From: Candidatus Rokuibacteriota bacterium
GTDB lineage: Bacteria; Methylomirabilota; Methylomirabilia; Rokubacteriales; CSP1-6
NCBI GenBank assembly: GCA_003220195.1
Contig: QHRT01000115.1
Coordinates: 29,968 to 36,009 of the forward strand
Direction of reading: 5' to 3'
DNA: 6,042 nucleotides
Shown: in pieces, positions 1 through 5,492 of the stretch
Layout of the letters: each line of letters opens with the position of its first letter
Position numbering within the stretch: position 1 is the first letter of the stretch
The notes under the pieces: generated by a model
Seen by the model: the letters and a program-made list of their open reading frames with translations, nothing else
Told to the model about the DNA's origin: nothing
Database searches by the model: none
Translations under genes and position numbers: made by a program

Positions 1-2
1 AC

Positions 3-446
3 AACATCGCGCAGGCCGTGCCCCGCGCGGATCTGCTTATCGGCGCCGTCCTGATCGCCGGCGCGCGCCCGCCCGTGCTCGTCCCGGAAACGCTCGTCGC
101 CCGCATGAAAGAAGGCTCGGTCGTCGTCGACGTCGCGGTCGACCAGGGCGGCTGCATCGCGACGATCCATCCGACGACGCTGCTCGCGCCCACGTACGTG
201 GTCTCGGGCGTCGTCCACTACGGTGTCGCGAACATGCCGGCGCTGGTCCCGCGCACCGCGACGTTCGCGCTCACCAACGCGACGTTGCCGTACGTGCAGC
301 AACTCGCCGATCGGGGCATTGACGCGATTCGCGACGATCCGGCGCTCGCGGCCGGCGTCAACGTGTGGCGTGGCGAGATCGTGCATCCGGCCGTCGCGGC
401 ATCGCTCGGCGAGACACCGACGCGGCTCTCCGTGCTGCTCGATTAA
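3..446 (+). CDS. ald: Alanine dehydrogenase, C-terminal part (5' end outside window)
   Basis: NAD-dependent L-alanine dehydrogenase interconverts L-alanine and pyruvate plus ammonia in the cytoplasm. The frame is open from base 3, so the N-terminal half (substrate-binding Arg/Lys and most of the Rossmann fold) lies outside the window; 147 residues remain. Family landmarks are clear: ADLLIGAVLI, then VVVDVAVDQGGC (the Asp of this block belongs to the active site in the family), HPTT, and YGVANMPALVPRTATFALTNATLPY, which matches the family's HY-x-VANMPGAVPRTST block with Gly to Ala after NMP, and the C-terminal HPAVA. The usual Cys in HYCVANMP is Gly here. The gene ends with TAA just before a perfect hairpin. 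It is transcribed toward the convergent membrane-protein gene and is not part of the yicC operon. The identity is secure; close relatives such as NAD(P) transhydrogenase alpha share the fold but not this NMP-x-VPRT block. Confidence 0.93.
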   Translation, partial: NIAQAVPRADLLIGAVLIAGARPPVLVPETLVARMKEGSVVVDVAVDQGGCIATIHPTTLLAPTYVVSGVVHYGVANMPALVPRTATFALTNATLPYVQQLADRGIDAIRDDPALAAGVNVWRGEIVHPAVAASLGETPTRLSVLLD

Positions 447-476
447 TCAACCGCGACCTTTCACGAACCCTCATCG

Positions 477-495
477 TGCCGCTCTGCGAGCGGCA
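477..495. terminator. Perfect hairpin between convergent genes, possible bidirectional terminator
   Basis: An 8-bp perfect stem (477-484 TGCCGCTC with 488-495 GAGCGGCA) closes a 3-nt loop, TGC. It lies 31 nt after the ald stop and 28 nt before the end of the convergent minus-strand gene, where a shared terminator would be expected. Neither side has a U-tract, so it is not a textbook intrinsic terminator. It may act as a pause or 3'-end stabilising hairpin, or terminate by another mechanism. Confidence 0.4.
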
Positions 496-522
496 AAGAG
501 GACGAAGGGGTCCCATCCGGCG

Positions 523-888
523 CTACCGACGAAAGTCTCCGAGCGCGCCGTTCTGGACCAGGAGAATCACGAGCCACACCAGCTGGCCGGCGATGAAGAT
601 CACTCGAGCTCGCTCGCGGTTCAGCGCCACGCGAGCCCGGTAGTGCCACACCCCCGCGACGAGCGCCAGCACGAGGAACAGCGCCGGCTGGTAGACCGTC
701 ACGAGACCCGCGTGCATGGCGAGCCCACCGGCAAACGTCCACAAGACGTACGCGGCGAGCCACTGCACGATCACGGCGACGAGCGACGACACGCGCGCGA
801 CCCGCACACCCAGCCTGCGCGCGACGACGGTCTCGACGGCAGCCAGCACGACGACCGCCGCGGCTCCGATCAATGCCCAGCGAACCAT
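523..888 (-). CDS. Small four-helix membrane protein of unknown function
   Basis: I do not recognise the family. The predicted product is 121 residues with four hydrophobic stretches, at about residues 4-22, 33-53, 62-82 and 95-113, separated by Arg-rich loops (RRLGVRVAR, YRARVALNRERAR). This is the pattern of a small polytopic inner-membrane protein. The second and third helices hold several aromatics and a His (WLAAYVLWTF, GLAMHAGL, YQPALF). The start is the ATG at 888-886; an in-frame GTG at 903 would add five residues, and neither has a strong ribosome binding site. It converges on ald and diverges from yicC, with 253 nt between its start and that of yicC. Real membrane character in the minus frame supports it as a gene; the opposing frames here are Arg/His/Asp-rich and look like noise. 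Function unknown. Confidence 0.62.
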   Translation of the reverse strand: MVRWALIGAAAVVVLAAVETVVARRLGVRVARVSSLVAVIVQWLAAYVLWTFAGGLAMHAGLVTVYQPALFLVLALVAGVWHYRARVALNRERARVIFIAGQLVWLVILLVQNGALGDFRR

Positions 889-944
889 GCGTGGGTACAC
901 TACCCCGACACGCGCCGGAGGCAAATCCCGGCGACCGCAACACG

Positions 945-974
945 TTGACAATACAGCGAATTCACCTCTACTAT
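945..974 (+). promoter_or_regulatory. Sigma70-type promoter for the yicC operon
   Basis: A consensus -35 box TTGACA (945-950) is followed after 18 nt by a -10-like TACTAT (969-974, 4 of 6 matches to TATAAT). The area is an AT-richer island in very GC-rich surroundings, inside the divergent intergenic region. Transcription would begin near 981 and give a leader of about 160 nt before yicC. No second promoter of similar quality is visible further down the operon. Confidence 0.6.
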
Positions 975-1055
975 CGAGGGATCGGAGCCGTCATCGTCAC
1001 CCACATCCTCGCGTCGCCACGTGCATCGGTGCGCGGCCGACCGGAGTTGACGCCC

Positions 1056-1145
1056 ATGGGTCGCCGCTTCGCACGATTTCGCCGGACTTCGAAGCTCCTC
1101 TATCGGACCCGCGCCGCGGCCGCCCTCGAAGGTTTCCGCCGATGA
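1056..1145 (+). CDS. Possible 29-residue leader peptide coupled to yicC
   Basis: An ATG at 1056 is preceded by GGAG (1043-1046) with a 9-nt spacer and opens 29 codons ending in TGA at 1143-1145. That stop overlaps the yicC ATG (1142-1144) in an ATGA arrangement. The peptide is very basic (nine Arg; begins MGRRFARFRR, ends ALEGFRR) and has no recognisable domain. The position downstream of the promoter, the ribosome binding site and the exact ATGA overlap fit an upstream ORF that couples translation into yicC. Against it, short Arg-rich frames arise easily by chance at this GC content. Treat as a candidate only. Confidence 0.27.
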   Translation: MGRRFARFRRTSKLLYRTRAAAALEGFRR

Positions 1146-2026
1146 TCCGGAGCATGACGGGGTTCGGCCGCGCCGAAACGACCGGCGCCGCGTTCACGAT
1201 GACCGTCGAGATCCGATCCGTCAATCATCGCCATCTCGACGTCGCGCTCCGCGTTCCGCGCGCGCTCGCCAGCTTCGAGACCGAGGCACGCAAGCTCGTC
1301 GCGTCGCGAGTCGATCGCGGCAGGGTGGACGTCGCGGTTCAGCTCACGCCGGCGGCCGGGCGCGCCACGCAGCAGATCGTGAGCGACGCGCCGCTCGCCG
1401 CCGAGTACATGGCGCAGGCCCGCGCGATCGCCCGGGACATCGGCGTCGCCGGTGACGTGACGCTCGAGTGGGTGCTGGAGCGCCCCGGAGTGATGAGGCT
1501 CCAGGACGTCGATCCACCGGATCCGGCGTCGCTCTGGCCGGCGCTCGCCGACGCGCTGGCGCGCGCGCTCGACGCGCTCGTGCTCCACCGGTCGACGGAA
1601 GGCGCCGCGCTGGCCGACGAGATCGCCGCGCTGGCCGACGATCTCGCGCGCGAGGTCGACCAGATCACCGCGCGCGCGCCGGCGGCGGCCCTGCGCCGCG
1701 AAGGGCGGCTGCGCGACAGGCTGAAGGCACTCGTCGGCGACGTCACGCGGGACGAAAGCCGCATCCTGATCGAGGCCGCGACGTGGGCCGAGAAGACCGA
1801 CGTCGCCGAGGAGCTCGCGCGGCTGCGCGCGCATCTCGCGCAATGCCGGGCGATGCTCGACAAGGGCGGGCCGCTCGGGCGATCGCTCGACTTCCTCATC
1901 CAGGAGCTCCACCGCGAGGTCAACACGATCGGCTCGAAGGCCGACGATCTCGAAGTGTCACAGGCCGTGCTGACGGCGAAAGGGATCATCGAGAAGATGC
2001 GGGAGCAGACGCAGAACCTTGAATAG
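1142..2026 (+). CDS. yicC: YicC/YloC family endoribonuclease
   Basis: The product is 294 residues, the usual family length. YicC/YloC proteins are oligomeric metal-dependent endoribonucleases; E. coli YicC acts in decay of the small RNA RyhB. The N-terminus MIRSMTGFGRAE (residues 1-12) is the family signature, followed by the SVNHRHLD block (26-33). The middle is a long charged helical region, and the C-terminal DUF1732 block is intact: QELHREVNTIGSKADD (254-269) and a terminal KMREQTQNLE. The start at 1142 has GAAGG/GAAGGT (1128-1133) 8 nt upstream and places MTGFGR where the family has it; the frame is open far upstream, but those codons look non-coding. It is the first cistron of the operon, as in Bacillus, where yloC precedes remA and gmk. 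Nothing appears broken. Confidence 0.95.
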   Translation: MIRSMTGFGRAETTGAAFTMTVEIRSVNHRHLDVALRVPRALASFETEARKLVASRVDRGRVDVAVQLTPAAGRATQQIVSDAPLAAEYMAQARAIARDIGVAGDVTLEWVLERPGVMRLQDVDPPDPASLWPALADALARALDALVLHRSTEGAALADEIAALADDLAREVDQITARAPAAALRREGRLRDRLKALVGDVTRDESRILIEAATWAEKTDVAEELARLRAHLAQCRAMLDKGGPLGRSLDFLIQELHREVNTIGSKADDLEVSQAVLTAKGIIEKMREQTQNLE

Positions 2027-2066
2027 AGAGCCCGCCGGGACGGCGAGGCGTGGAGCCAGTCACCTG

Positions 2067-2312
2067 GTGAACGTGGGACACGGCAACATCGTGCTCGCGC
2101 ATCACATCGTCGCGATCGTCGGGCTCGATTCCCTGCCGGTGAAACGGTTGATCGAGGGCGCCAAGGGCAGCACGAAGCTGGTCGACGCGACGAACGGCCG
2201 GCGGACCCGCGCCGTGATCGTCACCGAGAGCGATCACCTGATCCTGTCATCGCTCGAGCCCGCCACGCTGGCCCAGCGCCTCACGACGCCGCGGGACGGA
2301 GCGAGTGATTAG
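2067..2312 (+). CDS. remA: RemA-like DUF370 protein
   Basis: An 81-residue DUF370/RemA family protein. In Bacillus subtilis RemA is an oligomeric DNA-binding activator of biofilm-matrix operons; in most other phyla the role is unknown. Matches to the family are VNVGHGNIV (start), LPVKRLI, LVDATNGRRTRAVIV (38-52), SDHLILSSLEP (55-65) and AQRL (69-72). R45 and R46 sit in the conserved GRRTRA block; the Arg of the Bacillus SANRLIS segment is His13 here. The start is uncertain: GTG at 2067 has GGAG (2052-2055) 11 nt upstream, while a TTG at 2019 overlapping the end of yicC would give 97 residues. A GTG start trims the first strand relative to typical members, so a non-standard start a little upstream is possible. 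The stop overlaps gmk by 8 nt. Confidence 0.88.
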   Translation: MNVGHGNIVLAHHIVAIVGLDSLPVKRLIEGAKGSTKLVDATNGRRTRAVIVTESDHLILSSLEPATLAQRLTTPRDGASD

Positions 2313-2919
2313 GCGCCGCGGCACGCTCTTCGTCGTGTCCGCCCCGTCGGGCGCGGGCAAGACGACCCTGTGCCGCGAGGTGCGTCACCGCGTCCCGGAT
2401 CTCGCGTACTCGGTCTCCGTCACGACGCGCGCGCCGCGGCCCGGGGAGGTCGACGGCGTCGACTTCCACTTCGTCGACGAGACCCGCTTCCGCGAGAGGC
2501 TCGCGGCGGGCGCATTCGCCGAGTGGGCGGTCGTGCACGGGAACCTCTACGGCACGAGCGCGGCGGCGCTGGAGGGGGAGCTCGGACGAGGCCACGACGT
2601 GCTGCTCGACATCGACACACAAGGCGCGGCGCAGCTCCGCGCCCGCTATCCGGAGGCGGTGCTCGTGTTCATCATGGCGCCGTCGCTCGCCGAGCTCGAG
2701 CAGCGCCTTCGCGAGCGCCGCTCCGACCCCGAGCACGAGATCCAGCGGCGGCTCCGGCGCGGGCGCGAGGAGATCGCGCTCTGGCGCGAATACCACTATC
2801 TGATCGTGAACCGCGACGTGAAGGAAGCGGTCGAGCAGCTCGACGCGATCGTGCACGCCGAGCGCTGCCGCACCACCCGGCTCACCGTGAGCCTCGATGA
2901 CCTGGAGGTCCCCAACTGA
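2305..2919 (+). CDS. gmk: Guanylate kinase
   Basis: Guanylate kinase phosphorylates GMP to GDP with ATP, an essential step in GTP and dGTP supply. The product is 204 residues, normal for the family. The P-loop is APSGAGKTT (13-21); the GMP-binding segment TTRAPRPGEVDGVDFHFV (40-57) has the conserved Arg residues and the GE-x-DG turn; FAEWAVVHGNLYGTS (71-85) and LLDIDTQGA (100-108) follow, the latter in place of the common E-I-D-x-QGA. The lid and C-terminal region contain RLRERRSDPEHEIQRRL and the Tyr/Asn segment HYLIVNRD. The GTG start at 2305 overlaps the remA stop by 8 nt and has GGGA about 8 nt upstream, so coupled translation is likely. The conserved neighbour rpoZ follows with a 1-nt overlap. 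Confidence 0.96.
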   Translation: MIRRRGTLFVVSAPSGAGKTTLCREVRHRVPDLAYSVSVTTRAPRPGEVDGVDFHFVDETRFRERLAAGAFAEWAVVHGNLYGTSAAALEGELGRGHDVLLDIDTQGAAQLRARYPEAVLVFIMAPSLAELEQRLRERRSDPEHEIQRRLRRGREEIALWREYHYLIVNRDVKEAVEQLDAIVHAERCRTTRLTVSLDDLEVPN

Positions 2920-3134
2920 TGGCGTTCCCCTCGCTCGAACAGGCCGTGAACAAGGTGTCGAACCGTTACCTGCTCGTCGTGCTGTCCGCCAAGCGCGCCC
3001 GCCAGATCAACCGCGGCGCGCCGGCGCGCGTCGAGAGCAAGCACAAGAAGCCGACCAGCGTCTCCCTGGAGGAGATCGCCGCCGCGAAGGTCGAGTACCG
3101 CGTGAAGGAAGAGGGCGAAACGCCGAAAAGCTGA
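2919..3134 (+). CDS. rpoZ: DNA-directed RNA polymerase omega subunit
   Basis: The 71-residue omega subunit helps assemble RNA polymerase by binding the C-terminal part of beta'. The helical core is VNKVSNRYLLVVLSAKRARQI (10-30), matching the family's NRF-x-LV-x-x-A-x-RARQ block, and the second block KPTSVSLEEIAAAKVEYR (44-61) matches KPT-x-x-AL-x-EIAAGK. In many bacteria omega, with other subunits, helps form the (p)ppGpp site; whether this one does cannot be judged from sequence here. It has the best ribosome binding site in the operon, GGAGG at 2904-2908, 10 nt before the ATG. Start and stop both overlap their neighbours by one base (TGATG), so it is tightly coupled to gmk and coaBC. Confidence 0.95.
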   Translation: MAFPSLEQAVNKVSNRYLLVVLSAKRARQINRGAPARVESKHKKPTSVSLEEIAAAKVEYRVKEEGETPKS

Positions 3135-4354
3135 TGTCCACGCTCGCCGGCAAGGAGCTGATCCTCGGGGTCACCGGCTCGATCGCCGCGTACAAGGCCG
3201 TGCTGCTGGTTCGCGAGCTGACGCGCGCCGGCGCCCGCGTGACCGTGTGCCTCACCGAGCACGCCGAGCGATTCGTCACGGCGCTCACCTTCCGCACGCT
3301 GTCCGGCCGCGCCGTCCTCACCGACCTCTTCGACCCGCAAAGCGACGAGGCCGTGGAGCACGTCGCGCTGGGCGAGCGCGCGGCCGCGCTCATCGTGGCG
3401 CCCGCGACGGCGAACCTGATCGCGAAGGCCGCGCACGGCATCGCCGACGATTTCCTCACCACGGTGCTCCTCGCGGCGCGCGGGCCGGTGCTGATCGCGC
3501 CGGCGATGGACGGAGGCATGTGGGACCACGCGGCGGTCCAGGCGAACGTGGCGACGCTCCGGCAGCGCGGCGTCGCCGTGCTCGAGCCCGACACCGGACC
3601 GCTCGCATCCGGGCTCTCCGGGAAAGGTCGATTGCCCGAGGTGGACGTGATTCTGGAATCGCTCCACTCCCTGCTGACGCCGGTACGCGACCTCGCGGGC
3701 GAGCGCGTGCTGGTGACGGCCGGGCCGACGCGGGAGCCGATCGATCCGGTGCGCTACATCACCAACCGGTCGTCAGGCAAGATGGGCTATCGGCTCGCGG
3801 CAGCGGCTCAGCGCCGCGGCGCCACGGTGACGCTGGTCAGCGGCCCGACCGCGATCGCTCCGCCGCCGGGCGTCGTCGTCGTGCCGGTCGAGTCCGCGGA
3901 AGAGATGCGCGAGGCGGTGCTGCAGCACCTCCGCGGCACGACGATCGTCATCAAGGCGGCCGCGGTCGCCGACTATCGCGCGAAGACGCCGGCCGCGACC
4001 AAGATCAAGGGCAAGCGCGACCTGACGCTCGAGCTGACGCCGAATCCCGACATCCTCGCGGAAGTGGCCGCACAGCGGACGGGCGCGTTCGTCGTCGGCT
4101 TCGCCGCGGAGACCGACGACGTCGCGAAGAACGCGCAGGCGAAGCTCGAGGCCAAAGGCATCGAGCTCCTGGTGGCGAACGACGTGAGCCGCGCCGGCAT
4201 CGGCTTCGACGCCGACGACAACGAGGTGCTCTTGATCGACCGCTGGGGCGGCGCCGAGCCGCTGCCGCGCATGTCGAAAGGAGAGGTCGCCGACGCGATC
4301 CTCTCCCGCGTGCTGGCGCTCCGGAAGCGCGCCGCCCAACCGGTGACACGTTGA
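3134..4354 (+). CDS. coaBC: Bifunctional phosphopantothenoylcysteine decarboxylase / synthetase (CoaBC)
   Basis: CoaBC carries out two steps of coenzyme A synthesis: CoaB joins 4'-phosphopantothenate and cysteine using CTP, and CoaC decarboxylates the product with FMN. The product is 406 residues, typical. The CoaC domain (about 1-185) has GVTGSIAAYK (12-21), the catalytic His76 in EHVALGERA, APATANLIAKAAHGIADD (89-106), PAMDGGMW (123-130) and PLASGLSGKGR (156-166). CoaB (about 188-400) has VTAGPTREPID, ITNRSSGKMG (209-218, Asn211), KAAAVADYR (274-282), Lys290 in KIK, GFAAET (322-327) and VANDVS (347-352). Two CoaC positions differ from the E. coli enzyme: Asp126 for Asn in PAMN-x-x-MW, and Ser159 where E. 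coli has the catalytic Cys158. The start ATG overlaps the rpoZ stop (TGATG); no good ribosome binding site is near, which fits coupling. Confidence 0.96.
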   Translation: MSTLAGKELILGVTGSIAAYKAVLLVRELTRAGARVTVCLTEHAERFVTALTFRTLSGRAVLTDLFDPQSDEAVEHVALGERAAALIVAPATANLIAKAAHGIADDFLTTVLLAARGPVLIAPAMDGGMWDHAAVQANVATLRQRGVAVLEPDTGPLASGLSGKGRLPEVDVILESLHSLLTPVRDLAGERVLVTAGPTREPIDPVRYITNRSSGKMGYRLAAAAQRRGATVTLVSGPTAIAPPPGVVVVPVESAEEMREAVLQHLRGTTIVIKAAAVADYRAKTPAATKIKGKRDLTLELTPNPDILAEVAAQRTGAFVVGFAAETDDVAKNAQAKLEAKGIELLVANDVSRAGIGFDADDNEVLLIDRWGGAEPLPRMSKGEVADAILSRVLALRKRAAQPVTR

Positions 4355-5040
4355 GCACCGACGCCCTCCTCCCGCTCACCGACGCGCTCGCCGCGCTTCG
4401 CGAGACGCTCCGGTTCCATCGCGACATGGGCTTCACCGAGCTCCGGCTCTCCGGCGAGTACCTGCTCGGCCCCGCCGAGGCTCTGGCGGCGCAAGAGCGT
4501 CAGCTTCAGGGGTGCCGGCTCTGCAAGCTCTGCGACGGCCGTACGACCATCGTGTTCGGATCCGGAAACCCGCGCGCGGAGCTCGTGTGTATCGGCGAAG
4601 GCCCGGGCGCGGACGAGGACGCGCAGGGCAAGCCGTTCGTCGGCCGGGCCGGCCAGCTCCTGACGAAGATGCTGGAGTCGGTCCAGCTCTCGCGCGACGA
4701 GGTCTACATCACGAACGCCGTCCTCTGCCGGCCGCCCGGCAATCGCAATCCCGAGCCGGACGAGCTCGCCGCGTGTGCGCCGTTTCTCGCGGCGAAGCTC
4801 GCGGTGATCCAGCCGAAAGTCGTGCTCACGCTCGGCAGCGTCGCGACCCAGGCGCTGTTGAAGACGCGGGAGCCGATCGGCAAGCTGCGCGGGCGCCTGC
4901 ACCCCTACGGCAACGCGGTCTTGATCCCGACGTTCCATCCGGCGTTCCTCCTGCGCAACCCGGGACAGGAGTACAAACGGATGGCGTGGGAAGACCTGAA
5001 GCTCGCGCGACGGGAGTACGACCGCCGAAAGACGCGTTGA
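4351..5040 (+). CDS. udg: Family 4 uracil-DNA glycosylase with 4Fe-4S cluster
   Basis: Removes uracil from DNA arising by cytosine deamination or dUTP incorporation, starting base excision repair. The product is 229 residues. Four cluster ligands are in place: C55 and C58 (GCRLCKLC, C-x2-C), then C126 and C142 (C-x15-C). Motif 1 is GEGPGADEDAQGKPFVGRAG (82-101); the family usually has GEAPG, so Ala is Gly here. TNAVLCRPPGNRNPEP (121-136) and motif 2 HPAFLLR (196-202) are typical. The first 45 or so residues form a helical N-terminal extension before the Cys pair. The TTG start at 4351 overlaps the coaBC TGA (TTGA, 4 nt); the alternative ATG at 4426 would leave 204 residues but lose part of the helical lead. 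Family 4 was first described in thermophiles, but mesophilic bacteria also carry it. It sits between coaBC and priA, which are adjacent in Bacillus. Confidence 0.93.
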   Translation: MSTDALLPLTDALAALRETLRFHRDMGFTELRLSGEYLLGPAEALAAQERQLQGCRLCKLCDGRTTIVFGSGNPRAELVCIGEGPGADEDAQGKPFVGRAGQLLTKMLESVQLSRDEVYITNAVLCRPPGNRNPEPDELAACAPFLAAKLAVIQPKVVLTLGSVATQALLKTREPIGKLRGRLHPYGNAVLIPTFHPAFLLRNPGQEYKRMAWEDLKLARREYDRRKTR

Positions 5041-5492
5041 TCGCCGACGTCGCGTTCGACGCGCCACTGCCCACGCCCTACACCTATCGTGTTCCGGACG
5101 GTGTCGCGCTGGTGCCCGGACAGCGGGTGCGCGCGATCCTGCGCGATGCCTCCCGCGTCGGCATCGTCGTCGGCGTGCGGGACGGTGACGCGTCCGGGCT
5201 GAAGCCGCTCGGCGACGTGGTCGACGCGACACCGGTCGTCACGCCCGAGGGGCTCGAGCTCATCCGCTGGATCGCCGGCGAAAGCCTTTCGAGCATCGGG
5301 TCGACGGCGGCTTCGCTGTTGCCGCCGCCAATCGAGACGCGGGCCCCGGGCGACGATCACCGGTACGGCGTCGCCGCAACGGCCGCCGGCCCACGCCCGG
5401 AGCTGCTCACCGGCGCCGGACGGGAGCGCAAGGTGCTGGACCGCATCGCCGCGCTCGACGGACCGGTGCTGGTCCTGACGAGCGACGTCTAG
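5037..5492 (+). CDS. priA: Primosomal protein N' (PriA-like), N-terminal part ending at an in-frame TAG
   Basis: PriA restarts collapsed replication forks by binding branched DNA and loading the replicative helicase. This piece is 151 residues: MIADVAFDAPLPTPYTY (1-17) is the classic start of the PriA 3'-DNA-binding domain, followed by VPGQRVRAIL and VGIVVGV (41-47), then a winged-helix-like part with TPEGLELIRWIA (69-80) and LLPPP. Where full PriA has GVTGSGKTEVY (Walker A), only LLTGAGRERKVLDRI is found, so no ATP-binding loop is visible. The frame reaches VLVLTSDV, the equivalent of the LVLVPEI strand, and stops at TAG 5490-5492. The same frame continues with PriA sequence to the window end, so this is probably one gene broken by a nonsense change or a base-call error. 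The start is TTG, overlapping the udg TGA by 4 nt. Confidence 0.82.
   Translation: MIADVAFDAPLPTPYTYRVPDGVALVPGQRVRAILRDASRVGIVVGVRDGDASGLKPLGDVVDATPVVTPEGLELIRWIAGESLSSIGSTAASLLPPPIETRAPGDDHRYGVAATAAGPRPELLTGAGRERKVLDRIAALDGPVLVLTSDV

Noticed and set aside
461..943. Alternative minus-strand frame overlapping the small membrane protein gene
   Set aside because: It is Arg/Gly-rich without hydrophobic segments or motifs, whereas the 523-888 frame gives four regular membrane helices.
945..976. Promoter on the minus strand for the membrane-protein gene
   Set aside because: A weak -10-like TATTGT can be read here but no matching -35 box was found, so the promoter of that gene is not assigned.
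1047..1078. Second possible promoter beginning with TTGACG
   Set aside because: No acceptable -10 box lies 16-18 nt downstream; the nearest AT-rich hexamer is poorly spaced.
716..1141. Upstream extension of the yicC frame
   Set aside because: The family signature MTGFGR begins just after the ATG at 1142, which has a proper ribosome binding site; the upstream codons run antisense to the membrane-protein gene and through the promoter region.
1100..1989. Long open frames on the minus strand opposite yicC
   Set aside because: They mirror yicC, have Arg/Ser/Ala-rich composition and no recognisable motif; they come from high GC and lack of stops.
3247..4350. In-frame extension of udg upstream through coaBC
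   Set aside because: The extension is a frame-shifted shadow of coaBC, very Arg-rich; glycosylase-like sequence begins only after the TTG at 4351.
3973..5232. Minus-strand open frame of more than 400 codons across coaBC, udg and priA
   Set aside because: It spans three confidently identified plus-strand genes, is Arg-rich and shows no domain.
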